Source: Desulfovibrionaceae bacterium (GTDB lineage: Bacteria > Desulfobacterota > Desulfovibrionia > Desulfovibrionales > Desulfovibrionaceae). Taken from it: a stretch of DNA of 64,000 nucleotides. How positions within the stretch are numbered: the first letter of the stretch is position 1; every line of letters starts with the position of its first letter. A program made the position numbers and the translations under genes. The stretch is from assembly GCA_009773665.1 (NCBI GenBank), contig WSYE01000007.1:1-64000 (forward strand). The letters run 5' to 3'. The notes under the pieces were generated by a model. The model did no database searches. It was not told the DNA's origin and saw only the letters and a list, made by a program, of their open reading frames with translations. This document shows positions 33,491 to 42,985 of the stretch, piece after piece.

Positions 33491-34297
33491 CTAGGGCAGA
33501 AGCCCCTCGCCGCGCAGCACGGCCTTGACCACCCCCTGGCGTGCCGGGAGCTGTTCGGGCTTGGCGATGTCGATGTTCAGGGCGAAATACCAGACCTCGC
33601 CGCCGCGCTCCAGCCAGCCCACCCACCAGCCGATGTTGGCGCTGCGCGCAGCCCAGCCGGTCTTGGCCCGAAGCGTCCAGCCCTCGCCCTGCTCCACCAC
33701 CATGAAGTCCTTCACCACGGCCATGTTCTTCTTGGAGAATGGCAGACGGTCGTGCTTGAGGCGTTGCAGGAATTCCACCTGCTCCAGGGCCGAGATGCGC
33801 AGGTCGCCTTGCAGCCAGAACACGTCGATGCCGCCGCCGATGTTCTCGTTGCCGTAGCGGGCGGCCTTCACCCATTTCTCCATGCGCTGCTGGCCCACCC
33901 GGCGGGCGAGCTCCTGATATACCGGCACGCAGGACACGGCGAAGGCCTCCTGGAGGGAGAGGTCCTTGTTCCAGGCCGCCACTTCGTATTTCGTCCCATT
34001 CCAGGGGAACGCGGCGTCCGGCCCGGAGACCGCCCTTGTTTCCAGGGCTATCATGATGTTTGGTATCTTGAAGGTGGAGGCGGGCAGATACCCCCTGGCG
34101 GCCCGGTTGGCGTCATGGACCTGGGCCGCTCCCGAGCCGTCTTTGAAGAGGACCATGGTTCCGGTCACTCCTGCTTCGGCGAAGTGGCGTGCCCAGTCCT
34201 GGCGTTCGCTGGCGGCTGGCACGGTCACGGCCTTGCCGACGCCCGCGCACGCGGCGAGGCACGACAGTATCACGGCGAGGGGAAGAATACGGCGCAT
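33491..34297 (-). CDS. Class D (OXA-type) beta-lactamase, predicted lipoprotein
   Basis: 268 aa from the ATG at 34297 (GGAG upstream). The N-terminus is a lipoprotein signal (LPLAVILSCLAACAG, lipobox LAAC), so it is anchored to a membrane facing the periplasm. Class D motifs are all present: active-site STFK in YLPASTFKIPN (carboxylated Lys expected), SxV in AVSCVPVYQ, YGN in ARYGNENIGG and KTG in LRAKTGWAA, plus the WWVGW strand. It would hydrolyse penicillins, or act as a related penicillin-recognising protein. It is divergent from a histidine kinase pseudogene. No mobile element flanks it, so it looks chromosomal and native. Confidence 0.93.
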   Translation of the reverse strand: MRRILPLAVILSCLAACAGVGKAVTVPAASERQDWARHFAEAGVTGTMVLFKDGSGAAQVHDANRAARGYLPASTFKIPNIMIALETRAVSGPDAAFPWNGTKYEVAAWNKDLSLQEAFAVSCVPVYQELARRVGQQRMEKWVKAARYGNENIGGGIDVFWLQGDLRISALEQVEFLQRLKHDRLPFSKKNMAVVKDFMVVEQGEGWTLRAKTGWAARSANIGWWVGWLERGGEVWYFALNIDIAKPEQLPARQGVVKAVLRGEGLLP

Positions 34298-34483
34298 GCG
34301 GCTCTCCTGCTCTGTACGACGGTCGGTTCCGGTGATTTCTTTGTCCCCGCTGCCCGGTCCTGTCAACGCCACATTGGGAACAGCCGGTTCGAACCCAGGA
34401 AAGGCTTGCGCCGGGAAAGCAGGGTGGGATACTCATGACTAGTGTCCCAGACTTTTCCGATTCCATAAGGCCAAGGAGCCCAC

Positions 34484-36683
34484 ATGCGCTCAATGCGCCC
34501 CGAGTTCCTTTTGCACTGGTCCATCCGCCAGACGCTCTACGCCCTGGTGCTCTGCGCAGTATGTCCGGCGCTCCTGGTGATCATATCCTACGGCGTTCAG
34601 GACTACCGCCGCGCGCAACTCCAGACGCGCGACCAGACCCTGAACCTGGTCAAGTCCATCGCCTTCCAGCAGCAGATCCTCACCGAGAACACCCGCATCC
34701 TCCTGCACACCCTGGCCCGCCTGCCGGAAGTCATCTCGGCCAACCCTCCGGCCATGCATGAGCTGTTCAAGGAACTGCTGACCGTCCACTCCAACTACTC
34801 CAATATCTCCTTCGTGGACATGAACGGCTATTTGGTGAGCAGCAGCCACATCTTCAAACCGCCCATAATCGCCTACGACCGGAAATATTTCAAGGACGCC
34901 GTGCGCGCAAAACAGTTCAGCGCCGGGGAATTTGTGGTGGGCAGAGTGGTGAAGGACCCCATTTTTCAGTTCTCCGCACCGGTGTTCAACGAGGCAGGCG
35001 CCATGTCCGGAGTGCTGGTCGCCACCATGAAGCTGAACATGTATGATCACCTGTACTCCGAGACGGTCCTCCCGGCCCATTGGCGCTTCGCGCTGATCGA
35101 CCACCAGGGAATCCGGCTGCACCGGTTCCCGAAAAACGACGCCATCGCTCCTGGCAAACCGATCCAGCCTGATCTTCACGCGTTCTTCGAGAACTCCGCA
35201 AGGGACGAAGGAACCGTCCAGGCCGTCGGTCCGGACGGGGTCAGGCTGGAATACGCCTTCGTCAAACTACGCCTCTCCCCGCAGGCCCCCCCCTACATGA
35301 CGGTCGCGGTGGGCCTGCCCGCCGTAGCGTTCACACAGGTGTTCGTGTCCAAGGTGTTTCCGGCCCTGGCGCTTATGCTCGGCGTGCTGGCGCTGGCGCT
35401 TCTGACGGCCCGGTTCCTTGGGAAGATGACCATTGGCGCGGGCCTGGACCGTCTCGCTCTGGCCGCCCGGCAACTGAGCGCAGGCGACCTCACGTTTCGC
35501 GTGGGGCCGCTGGAATCCTGCCGGGAAGTGCGCGAGGCGGGTCAGGCGTTCGACCAGATGGCTACGGCCCTGTCCGAGGAATCAGCCGAGCGCCGGCAAG
35601 CCGAACTGGAACTGACCAAAGCCAAAGGCTACATTGCCAACATCCTGGATTCCATGCCCTCCGTGCTGGTGGGGGCCCCTGGAAGTGGTGTTCCCCCGGC
35701 TGGTTTCCCACCTGGAGGACATCCGCACCGCTCTGCGGGAGCGCCACCCGCTGCACGTGGAGCGGGAGATGTTCCATAAGGACAACACCTTCGGCTATCA
35801 GGACGTGATGATCTATCCCCTCATCAGCAACGGCGTGGAGGGCGTGGTGGTGCGCGTGGACGACGTGACCCACCGGGTGCACATGGAAGAGATGATGGTC
35901 CAGTCCGAAAAGATGGTCTCGGTGGGGGGGCTGGCCGCAGGCATGGCCCACGAGATAAACAACCCGTTGAGCGGGATTCTACAGAGCGCCCAGGTGCTCA
36001 TTTCGCACCTCTCTCCGGACGCGCCCGCCAACCGCGCGGCTGCCGAGGCCAGCGGCTGCACCATGGAGAATATCCGGGCCTATGCCGATAAGCGCCAGAT
36101 CCCGGAATTTCTGGAAGCCATCCGGGAATCCGGAGTCCGGGCCGCGCGCATCGTCTCCAACATGCTGGAGTTCAGCCGCAAGAGCCACTCCACGCGAACC
36201 CCCGAGCAGGTCAACGACCTCATGGACAAGGCCGTGGAACTGGCCCTCTCGGACTACGACCTGAAAAAGCAGTACGACTTCAAGCGGATGCACATCGAGC
36301 GCCAATACGATCCGCATCTGCCGGAGGTGCCCTGCACCCGCACCGAAATCGAGCAGGTGTTTCTCAACCTGCTCAAAAACGCGGCTCATGCCATGGCGCA
36401 AACGCCGGACAGCGCGGCCCCTCCCGGCATCATCGTGCGAACCAGTGTCGAAGGGAACTGGCTGCGCATCGAGGTGGAGGACAACGGCCCCGGCATGCCC
36501 GAGTCTGTGCGCAAACGCGTGTTCGAACCGTTCTTCACCACCAAGCCCGTGGGCGAAGGCACGGGACTTGGGCTGTCGGTCTCCTACTTCATCATCGTCA
36601 CCAACCACGGGGGGCGCTTCGACGTGCAGTCCGAGCCGGGCAAGGGCGCGCGCTTCATCCTGTGGCTGCCCCTGGGCAATTGA
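34484..36683 (+). pseudogene. Sensor histidine kinase broken by an internal deletion/frameshift
   Basis: Two frames together make one kinase. The first (34484-35779; AAGGAG 6 bases before the ATG) encodes a membrane segment, a Cache-type periplasmic domain, a second membrane segment and HAMP, then reads IANILDSMPSVLVG and goes out of frame. The second resumes at about 35676 (PLEVVFPRLVSHLED) and continues through GLAAGMAHEINNPLSG, FLNLLKNAAHAM, DNGPGMPE and GEGTGLGLS to 36683. Compared with the paralogue at 42986, about 27 codons of the PAS core are missing at the junction near 35670, and the loss is not a multiple of three. The result is either a true pseudogene producing a kinase-less receptor or an assembly error. 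Confidence 0.85.
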
Positions 36684-36707
36684 CTCGGGGCGGACACAAC
36701 GCAGCAC

Positions 36708-37049
36708 TCAGTCCACGATGAACAGCTTCGCGCCTGTGGCCGTGTAGGACTGGTGCGCCTCGGCGTTGTCCGCCACCTGGTAGCTCATGCCCGGTGTGAG
36801 CGTGAACGTCCTGCCGTCCTCCAGGGTGGTCACCAGTTCCCCTTCCAGGCAAAGCAGCACATGCCCCTTGCTGCACCAGTGATCCGCCAGATAGCCAGGG
36901 GAGTATTCCACCATGCGCACTCGAATCTGGTTGGCCGGGTCGCCGAAAAGGCGCGTGCGCCAGAATGCCACACCGGTCTCGCCCTTGTGTTCGGTGGGCT
37001 CCACGTTGTTCCAGTCGGTGACGCCAAACGCGATGTTGTCCATTTTCAT
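36708..37049 (-). CDS. DHCW-motif cupin-fold protein
   Basis: 113 aa, a single small cupin. The diagnostic stretch is VRMVEYSPGYLADHWCSKGH, followed by LLCLEGELVTTLEDG and LTPGMSYQVADNAEAH; the histidines in DHWCSKGH and EAH are the likely metal ligands. The substrate is unknown in this family. It starts 20 bases after the EamA gene on the same strand and is probably co-transcribed with it. It converges with the broken histidine kinase. Confidence 0.9.
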   Translation of the reverse strand: MKMDNIAFGVTDWNNVEPTEHKGETGVAFWRTRLFGDPANQIRVRMVEYSPGYLADHWCSKGHVLLCLEGELVTTLEDGRTFTLTPGMSYQVADNAEAHQSYTATGAKLFIVD

Positions 37050-37069
37050 GGGATGCTCCTGAAGCGTGA

Positions 37070-37993
37070 TTATTGATGTTCGCGCGGACGAAGCGAGGCA
37101 AAGCGCCACTCCACCGTAGCCATCAGGATTCCCGCCACGATGAGCCCTCCGCCCAGCACGTGGAACATGGCTACGGCCTCCCCCAGGATCAGCACGGACT
37201 CGATGGCCGTGAACAGAGGCAGCGAGTAGTATACGATGCCCGCCAGCACCGGCCCGATGCTTGCGATGGCGCGGGTCCAGAGCAGGTACGCCGCGAACGA
37301 GCACCCGACGCCCGCGTAGACCACGCCCACGACCACGCGGGCGTTCCATGTAGGCGCGGGCAGAACCGCCGCCTCCCAGGCCACTGCCGGAATCATGAAC
37401 GCCAGGCCCAGGGCGAACAGGGCGGCGTTGAAGCCCTCGATGGATATCTCCGGGGGGCGTTTGCGAATGAGGAACGAGTACACGGCGAAGCTGGCCGCAC
37501 CAGCCAAGGCCCACAGATCGCCCGGAGTGAAGGTGACTGCTGCCAGATGTTGCCAGTCCCCGCGCGAGATTAGCATCAAAACGCCCAGGAGCACCACGGC
37601 CACCCCGGCCAGACGACGGGGCGTGATGGGTTCGCCGTACACGATGCGCGACAGGATTATGATAATGATCGGGGCCGTGGGCACCAGGAGCGCCATGTTC
37701 AGGCTCTGCGTGGTCTGCCCGGCCTTGTAGATCAGCGCGTTCAGGGCCGTGACCCCAACCAGGGCCATGACGCAGAGGTACGGCCAGTGCCTGCGCATGA
37801 CGGGCAGGTCGGCCCGAAGTTTGGGCAGGGCCAGGGGCAGCATGCAGCAAAGGGCCAGCAGCCAGCGCCAGAAGTTGAGCTGCATGGGGGGGATTTCGTG
37901 GGCGACGGCCCGCGCTACCACGAAATTGCCCGCCCACAGGATCGTGGCGGCCAGGGCGGCCAGATAGCCGCCGGTTCTTACGTTCAATGCCAT
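37070..37993 (-). CDS. EamA/DMT-family transporter (second)
   Basis: 307 aa from the ATG at 37993. Ten membrane helices in two EamA repeats: ILWAGNFVVARAVAHEIPPM, FWRWLLALCCMLPLALPKL, ALIYKAGQTTQSLNMALLVP in the first; VVVGVVYAGVGCSFAAYLLW and GPVLAGIVYYSLPLFTAIES in the second. It likely exports small metabolites or amino acids. The ribosome-binding site is poor, so upstream in-frame starts cannot be excluded. The DHCW cupin follows after 20 bases. Confidence 0.9.
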   Translation of the reverse strand: MALNVRTGGYLAALAATILWAGNFVVARAVAHEIPPMQLNFWRWLLALCCMLPLALPKLRADLPVMRRHWPYLCVMALVGVTALNALIYKAGQTTQSLNMALLVPTAPIIIIILSRIVYGEPITPRRLAGVAVVLLGVLMLISRGDWQHLAAVTFTPGDLWALAGAASFAVYSFLIRKRPPEISIEGFNAALFALGLAFMIPAVAWEAAVLPAPTWNARVVVGVVYAGVGCSFAAYLLWTRAIASIGPVLAGIVYYSLPLFTAIESVLILGEAVAMFHVLGGGLIVAGILMATVEWRFASLRPREHQ

Positions 37994-38246
37994 GAAGACC
38001 TGCTCGGGGCGCGTGCCCCCGGAAATGAATTTGCAGCCGGAGTTTCCGGAATATGCCGGTCGGAACGAGCCGCAGGGCGCTTTAATCCGCCTAACCGGGA
38101 GCGGTGTCAACGCCGTGGCGAAGCCGCTCACTTCCACGGCCGACACTTCCCACAGCCTGCGATATACGCTACATTCAAAGGCCTGTTTGCGACGGCTGCC
38201 CATGATCATGACGGCAACCTGGCAAGACGCCACGTGAGGGCCCATC

Positions 38247-38498
38247 ATGGCCAAATCCTATCTGCTTTACCGCTGCGGCGGTGACGGCGCGAGAACCCCG
38301 GTGGTATTTTTCAGCGCAGATTCCGAGGAAGAGGCGCGCGAAGCGCCCACATGGCTGCGGCGCCACCACCCGGAGAACGACTTGCTGCACCTCGGGCCGG
38401 GTGATTTTTTCGAGATAATCGAACAGAGCAAGTGTTCCCCGGAGGAATGGGACAGCGCTGTGGAGAAGCTCGCAGCCAACGCGCCAAAGCCCGGATGA
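38247..38498 (+). CDS. Small hypothetical protein, 83 aa
   Basis: MAKSYLLYRCGGDGARTPVV, then FFSADSEEEAREAPTWLRRH, a compact mixed alpha/beta profile with no signal peptide or membrane helix. GAGGG precedes the ATG at proper distance. It is divergent from the EamA gene and in line with the small basic protein at 38668. I do not recognise a family. Confidence 0.6.
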   Translation: MAKSYLLYRCGGDGARTPVVFFSADSEEEAREAPTWLRRHHPENDLLHLGPGDFFEIIEQSKCSPEEWDSAVEKLAANAPKPG

Positions 38499-38667
38499 GG
38501 AGCGCGGCTGGCCCGTTTCATGGGCCAGAATTTGCCGCGAGGCGCACGCATCGACGGGAGCGGCTTTCTCACGTATGATCCCCCATGGAAGAGCCCGGCA
38601 GGCCCGCAGTCCCGATTGCCGCCGCCGGAGCCCACACGCTTCAATCACCCATACACAAGGACGATCC

Positions 38668-38811
38668 GTGGCCAAGACACCCAATTATACCTACGAAAAG
38701 CGGGCCAAAGAGGCTGCCAAGAACAAGAAGAAAGAAGAGAAGCTGAAGCGCAAGCAGGAGAAGAAAGCCGCAGCTCCTGAAGACGGCCAGGAAAACACGC
38801 CGGAAGAATGA
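38668..38811 (+). CDS. Small lysine-rich protein, 47 aa
   Basis: The start is a GTG at 38668 with AAGGA 7 bases upstream. The sequence (V/M)AKTPNYTYEKRAKEAAKN, then KKKEEKLKRKQEKK, then an acidic tail, is a single charged helix. Short proteins of this type are widespread in deltaproteobacteria with no known function; nucleic-acid or ribosome contact is only a guess from charge. Confidence 0.65.
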   Translation: MAKTPNYTYEKRAKEAAKNKKKEEKLKRKQEKKAAAPEDGQENTPEE

Positions 38812-39014
38812 GCCGGACCGCGCGCCTTTATCCCGTCGCAGTCAACGGGCCTGAGCAGGCACGGGCAACCAGCAGCAACATCGCTCATCTCAACGAAACG
38901 GCCGCCTGAATCTCTTCAGGCGGCCCTCCAGCTGTTTATTTGTACGCTGACGCGCGCGACCGACGGCCCGGCGCTTTCATTCGCGCCGGTTGACCCTGCG
39001 GGCGCGGCCAGCCT

Positions 39015-39590
39015 CTACCAGTTCTCGCCCAAAAGCTCGAAATGCGCCTGCGGGTGGGCGCACGCGGCGCACGCGCCGGGTGCCTCCTCGGCGGTGTGCA
39101 GGTAGCCGCAGTTGCGGCAACGCCAGGTGACTGGCGTGTCGCGCTTGAACACGCGCCCGCTCTCCACGTTGGCCAGCAGGTCGCGGAAGCGCTTCTCGTG
39201 CTGCTTTTCCGCCACGCACACCGCCATCCAGACCGCCGCGATCTCCGGGAAGCCTTCGGCGCGGGCCGCTTCCGCGAAGGCCGGGTACATGTCGCTGTGC
39301 TCTTCGTGCTCACCCATGGCCGAGGCCAGGAGGTTCTCCGCAGTGGTGCCAATCTTTCCGGCCGGGAAGGTGGCCGTGATCTCCAGGTCCCCACCCTCCA
39401 GGAACTTGAAGAAGCGCTTGGCGTGCTCCTTCTCCTGGTTGGCGGTCTCTTCGAAGATGTCCGCGATCTGTACGAAGCATTCCTTGCGGGCGACAGCGGC
39501 GAAATAGGTGTACCTGTTGCGCGCCTGGCTCTCGCCGGCAAAGGATTTCAGCAGGTTTTCCTCGGTCTTTGTTCCTTTCAAGCTAGCCAT
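39015..39590 (-). CDS. rbr: Rubrerythrin
   Basis: 191 aa from the ATG at 39590 (GGAGGAGA upstream). The N-terminal four-helix bundle has the di-iron ligand motifs ENLLKSFAGESQARNRYTYF, EETANQEKEHAKRFFKF, GEHEEHSDMYPAFAEAA and VAEKQHEKRFRDLL. The C-terminal rubredoxin domain has CRNCGYLHTAEEAPGACAAC, a CxxC pair twice. It reduces hydrogen peroxide to water in the cytoplasm. The perR gene lies upstream on the same strand, and a palindrome sits between them, so it is probably a PerR-controlled peroxide defence. Confidence 0.96.
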   Translation of the reverse strand: MASLKGTKTEENLLKSFAGESQARNRYTYFAAVARKECFVQIADIFEETANQEKEHAKRFFKFLEGGDLEITATFPAGKIGTTAENLLASAMGEHEEHSDMYPAFAEAARAEGFPEIAAVWMAVCVAEKQHEKRFRDLLANVESGRVFKRDTPVTWRCRNCGYLHTAEEAPGACAACAHPQAHFELLGENW

Positions 39591-39846
39591 GTAAATATCT
39601 CCTCCATCTGGGTTGTCTTGATGCGGCTGGCCTGCCAGCCGCTGGTTGTCGTATCTCAACCGGCCCGTCAGGCCGGGGCAGCCAAATTCTTATCCGGTAT
39701 GCCCGGCGCCTTGGCAACCCCTTTGGCATACTCGGGGATGCCCTCGCGGTCGAAACGAGCCAGAATCTACAGGAGCCATCCGTCCTGGCGCAAAGGGACA
39801 ACCTGCGCTGCGCTTTGACCAAGCCCGTGGAAAACGCCTATCTATA

Positions 39847-39859
39847 AAGAATAATTCTT
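39847..39859. promoter_or_regulatory. Candidate PerR/Fur-type operator before rubrerythrin
   Basis: AAGAAT-A-ATTCTT is a perfect 13-bp dyad in an AT-rich patch between the perR stop and rbr. The 288-base gap also holds two GC-rich hairpins in the rbr leader, GCGGCTGG/CCAGCCGC (39623-39642) and CCGGCC/GGCCGG (39660-39676), which might influence mRNA stability. No gene is seen in the gap. Confidence 0.4.
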
Positions 39860-39878
39860 GTCAAGATCTCAAAAAAAA

Positions 39879-40316
39879 TTATCCCTTCTGTTTGCAGGCG
39901 GGGCAGATCCCGAAGATGTCCAAGCGGTGCGACTCCACCTCGAACCCGACCTCCCGGGCCAGACGGGCCACGTCAGCCTCGAGCCCGCTGAGCTCCAGGT
40001 CCAGTATCGTCCCGCAACGGGTGCACACCATGTGGGGATGGGGCTTTGGCCTGATTCCGTCGTAGCGGTTTCCCCGCTCGCCGAACTCCAGTTCCAGGAT
40101 CTCCCCCTCTTCCTTGAGCAGGCTGATGGTCTTGTACACGGTGGCCAGGCTGGTGGTAGGGTAGGCAGGCAGAATCTGGCGGTGAATCTGTTCCACTGTG
40201 GGGTGTCCGCCGTGGACCAAGACCGCCTGGACGATTGCCAAGCGCTGCGGGGTAAGGCGCTTGCCTTTGCGTTTCATGCGTTCCAGGAACGCGGCGAGAC
40301 GGTCGGAGTTTTCCAT
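39879..40316 (-). CDS. perR: PerR-type Fur-family repressor
   Basis: 145 aa. Winged helix (about 1-85; RLTPQRLAIVQAVLVHGGHP, SLATVYKTISLLKEEGEI) and C-terminal dimerisation domain. Likely regulatory metal ligands: the His in VHGGHPT, Asp in NRYDGIRP, the two His in KPHPHMVC and the Asp of ILDLE; an Asp rather than Glu at the last site favours PerR over Fur. The structural zinc site is CTRCG with CPAC. It senses peroxide by metal-catalysed oxidation and represses defence genes; the adjacent rubrerythrin gene fits this. Confidence 0.88.
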   Translation of the reverse strand: MENSDRLAAFLERMKRKGKRLTPQRLAIVQAVLVHGGHPTVEQIHRQILPAYPTTSLATVYKTISLLKEEGEILELEFGERGNRYDGIRPKPHPHMVCTRCGTILDLELSGLEADVARLAREVGFEVESHRLDIFGICPACKQKG

Positions 40317-40538
40317 GAGAACCTCAGAGTAACTTATCTTAGTCAGTAATTCATACTCTCGCGGTTCACCCGCGTCAACTCCCGGCGACAGGGCTCATTT
40401 CCTGTCTCACCCGCCGGAGGGGATGGCCTAGCGGGGTGTGCTCAAACCGGCCCCGCGAATATCTTGAGGAATCAGGCTGGAGATCAACACGGATGGCCCT
40501 GGAAGACACCGCGATATTCTCAGGGACGCGCCGTAGCG

Positions 40539-42848
40539 TCACTCGTCCTTCGGTTTTTTCTTGGCCGCCAGGGCCTTGAGCCGCTCTTCTTCCTCGGCCA
40601 GCACCTCGGCTGCTGCTGCGCCGATGGCCTGCTGCGCCGCCCCGTCCAATTGCTTCTCTCCGGCAGCCAGGGAGCGAAGCTCCGGGGGAAGGTACACCGT
40701 CACGTTGCGGTGGGCGAACTCGATCCCGTTGTCCATGAAGGCCTGCTGCACGCGGCGGTACAGCTCCTTTTCCACCAGGAACTGGTGCCCTGGGATGGTC
40801 TTGAACTTGATGCGCAGGATCATGGCTGAGTCTTCCATCTTGCGCACGCCCATGGACTTGATGTCGCTCAGCATGCCCTTGCTGATCTCCTCGTTGGCCA
40901 TCAGCTCCTTGTTGATGCGCTTTATGATCTTTCTGATCTTCTCGATGTCGGCGTCGTAGCGGACCCGGAAATCAAGCTTCGAGATGATGTAGTCCCGACT
41001 GTAGTTCTGAAGGATCTTGAGCCCTCCGTACGGAATGGTGAACACCATGCCGCGTGGATGGCGCAGCTTCATGGAGCGCAGCGAGATCTGCTCCACGGTG
41101 CCTTTGGCGGTCCCGGCTTCGACGTAATCCCCGACCCGGAAGGCGTCGTCCACCAGGAAGAACACCCCGGAGATGATGTCCTTCACCAGGGTCTGCGCGC
41201 CGAAACCGATGGCCAGGCCGATCACGCCCGCGCCCGCGATGAGCGGCCCGATGTCCACCCCCATGGAGGACAGCGCGATGAGCGAGCCCATCACCACGAT
41301 GACGCACAGCAGAAACTTGCGCAGGAGCATGAGCAGCGTTGCGCTGCGCGATCCGGGCATGGAGCTTTCCTCGCTGAGCTTGCGGTCGATGCGGATGCGG
41401 ATGACCTCCCACAGCAGCAACGCTCCCACACCCACCATCAGAACGCTCAGCACGTTCCGGGCGAACAGCCAGCCCAGGGGGATTTCCACGCCCCAGGTCT
41501 TCAGCATGGCGAAGGCGGTGAAGGCAATCAGGACCACCCTCATGGTCTTGCGTATCAACGGGATGTAGTAGCGGAAGGTGCGCCTGTCCTGGCAGGCGTC
41601 GCCTTGAACGTGCGGCGTGGCGTGCTCCTGGTCTATGTGGATGATTTCCCGGTCCTGCCCGGACGCCACGATCAGGAGCTTGCCCATCCACATGTCCACG
41701 CCGATGCACCCCGGTATGAGGAACAGGCTGAGCACCAGCAGCAGGATGGTCGCCTCGCCGGATATCGCCTGGGCGCTCCAGAAGAAGCTTATGCACAGGG
41801 AATAGAGCATGGCCGGAAAGTGCCAGTACCGAGACGCCACGGCGCGCACGCTGCCGGATGCGGGGTCGCAGTCGCCGCGAATCGCCGCAGCCACCCGCTC
41901 ACGGTTCGCCAAGATCATGACGCAGAGGATAAGGCCCACCACCGGACCAGCCTGGGCGTAGACCAGATGCCCAAGGGCCTGGGCCTGCCCCACCTGCTTT
42001 AGGATGATGCTGGCCACGGCAATCGCCACGGATGCCACTGTGACGGCCATGAACCAGCGGTACAGCGTCCTGGCGTCCTCGTTCCGCATGGGTATGGGGC
42101 GTGCGGCCTCGTGGCCGGGGGCAAGAAGAATCCGGGCGAACGCCTGGATAAACAACCCGTAGGAAAGCGACACCACGACGATGACCCCCATGGCCTGCGT
42201 GGGTCCGGAGGCTGGGACAAAGACAACGAAGAGGAGAAAGGCCGTCAGGAAGAACAGAACGACACCGAGAAGGCGCAAGCCCACGTTTGAAAGGATCACG
42301 CCTGCACGTCCGAAGTTCGGAGCGCCCAGGCCCTGCGATGCGCGCCGCATCACGGAGTCGCACAGCCTCCCGGCTCCGGCGGATGCGACGAAAGCCCCGG
42401 CGCAGACCGCAGCCAGCAGGAGAAACGACCGCGCCAACTCCTGCGCCCCCCCGCCCCCCGTCAGATTGGTCAGGATGGTCCCGCCGGAAAGATCCTCCCC
42501 GGCCTTGTCTAGGAGTTCCTCCTGTCTGGCGTATCCCGAACGGACGCGCGTCTCCCAGCTATGGAACAGCTTCGCCAGGAAGCCCCCGTCCTGGGTATCG
42601 CCCTCTTCCGGCTTATCCCTGGCGGTCTGGGCCTTAAGCTTGTCGTGCAGGAGCTTCCTGGCCTGGACATCGGACAGCGAAGCCATGAAGGAGTCCACGT
42701 CCTTGGCGTCACGAGGCTCGGCAACGCCCACCTGAGGCTGCTTGCCAGCCTTGCCCGTGCCCGGAATTCCGGCTGCGAGGGCTGTCCCGGAGAAAAGCGC
42801 GGCGGCCAGGGCCATGCACACCATGAAATACCTGACTGACAGGGTCAT
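40539..42848 (-). CDS. Large MscS-family mechanosensitive channel (YbiO-like)
   Basis: 769 aa. A signal peptide (MTLSVRYFMVCMALAAALFSG...) is followed by a charged periplasmic segment (about 30-125), about ten membrane helices, then the MscS core: the pore helix AGVIGLAIGFGAQTLVKDII, SGVFFLVDDAFRVGDYVE, TVEQISLRSMKLRHPRG, and the cytoplasmic vestibule domain to about 720, with a Lys/Glu-rich tail. It opens under membrane tension to release solutes in osmotic downshock. The size and topology resemble E. coli YbiO. It stands alone; a histidine kinase gene ends 137 bases upstream on the same strand. Confidence 0.93.
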   Translation of the reverse strand: MTLSVRYFMVCMALAAALFSGTALAAGIPGTGKAGKQPQVGVAEPRDAKDVDSFMASLSDVQARKLLHDKLKAQTARDKPEEGDTQDGGFLAKLFHSWETRVRSGYARQEELLDKAGEDLSGGTILTNLTGGGGAQELARSFLLLAAVCAGAFVASAGAGRLCDSVMRRASQGLGAPNFGRAGVILSNVGLRLLGVVLFFLTAFLLFVVFVPASGPTQAMGVIVVVSLSYGLFIQAFARILLAPGHEAARPIPMRNEDARTLYRWFMAVTVASVAIAVASIILKQVGQAQALGHLVYAQAGPVVGLILCVMILANRERVAAAIRGDCDPASGSVRAVASRYWHFPAMLYSLCISFFWSAQAISGEATILLLVLSLFLIPGCIGVDMWMGKLLIVASGQDREIIHIDQEHATPHVQGDACQDRRTFRYYIPLIRKTMRVVLIAFTAFAMLKTWGVEIPLGWLFARNVLSVLMVGVGALLLWEVIRIRIDRKLSEESSMPGSRSATLLMLLRKFLLCVIVVMGSLIALSSMGVDIGPLIAGAGVIGLAIGFGAQTLVKDIISGVFFLVDDAFRVGDYVEAGTAKGTVEQISLRSMKLRHPRGMVFTIPYGGLKILQNYSRDYIISKLDFRVRYDADIEKIRKIIKRINKELMANEEISKGMLSDIKSMGVRKMEDSAMILRIKFKTIPGHQFLVEKELYRRVQQAFMDNGIEFAHRNVTVYLPPELRSLAAGEKQLDGAAQQAIGAAAAEVLAEEEERLKALAAKKKPKDE

Positions 42849-42985
42849 GATCTCTCCTCACTTGAGGGCGCTGGGCAAACCCGGGCCGGGAAAACCCCCT
42901 TCGCGCCTGTTATCCTGGATGTTGCCGGTATATATCCTTGATAACTTGAAGAGGCTACTCCCGGAGAAGTCTATAGAAAGCGCAC

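Noticed and set aside
34380-34400. CCGGTTCGAACCC, resembling a tRNA T-arm
   Set aside because: No upstream D-arm, anticodon stem or acceptor; it lies between divergent genes.
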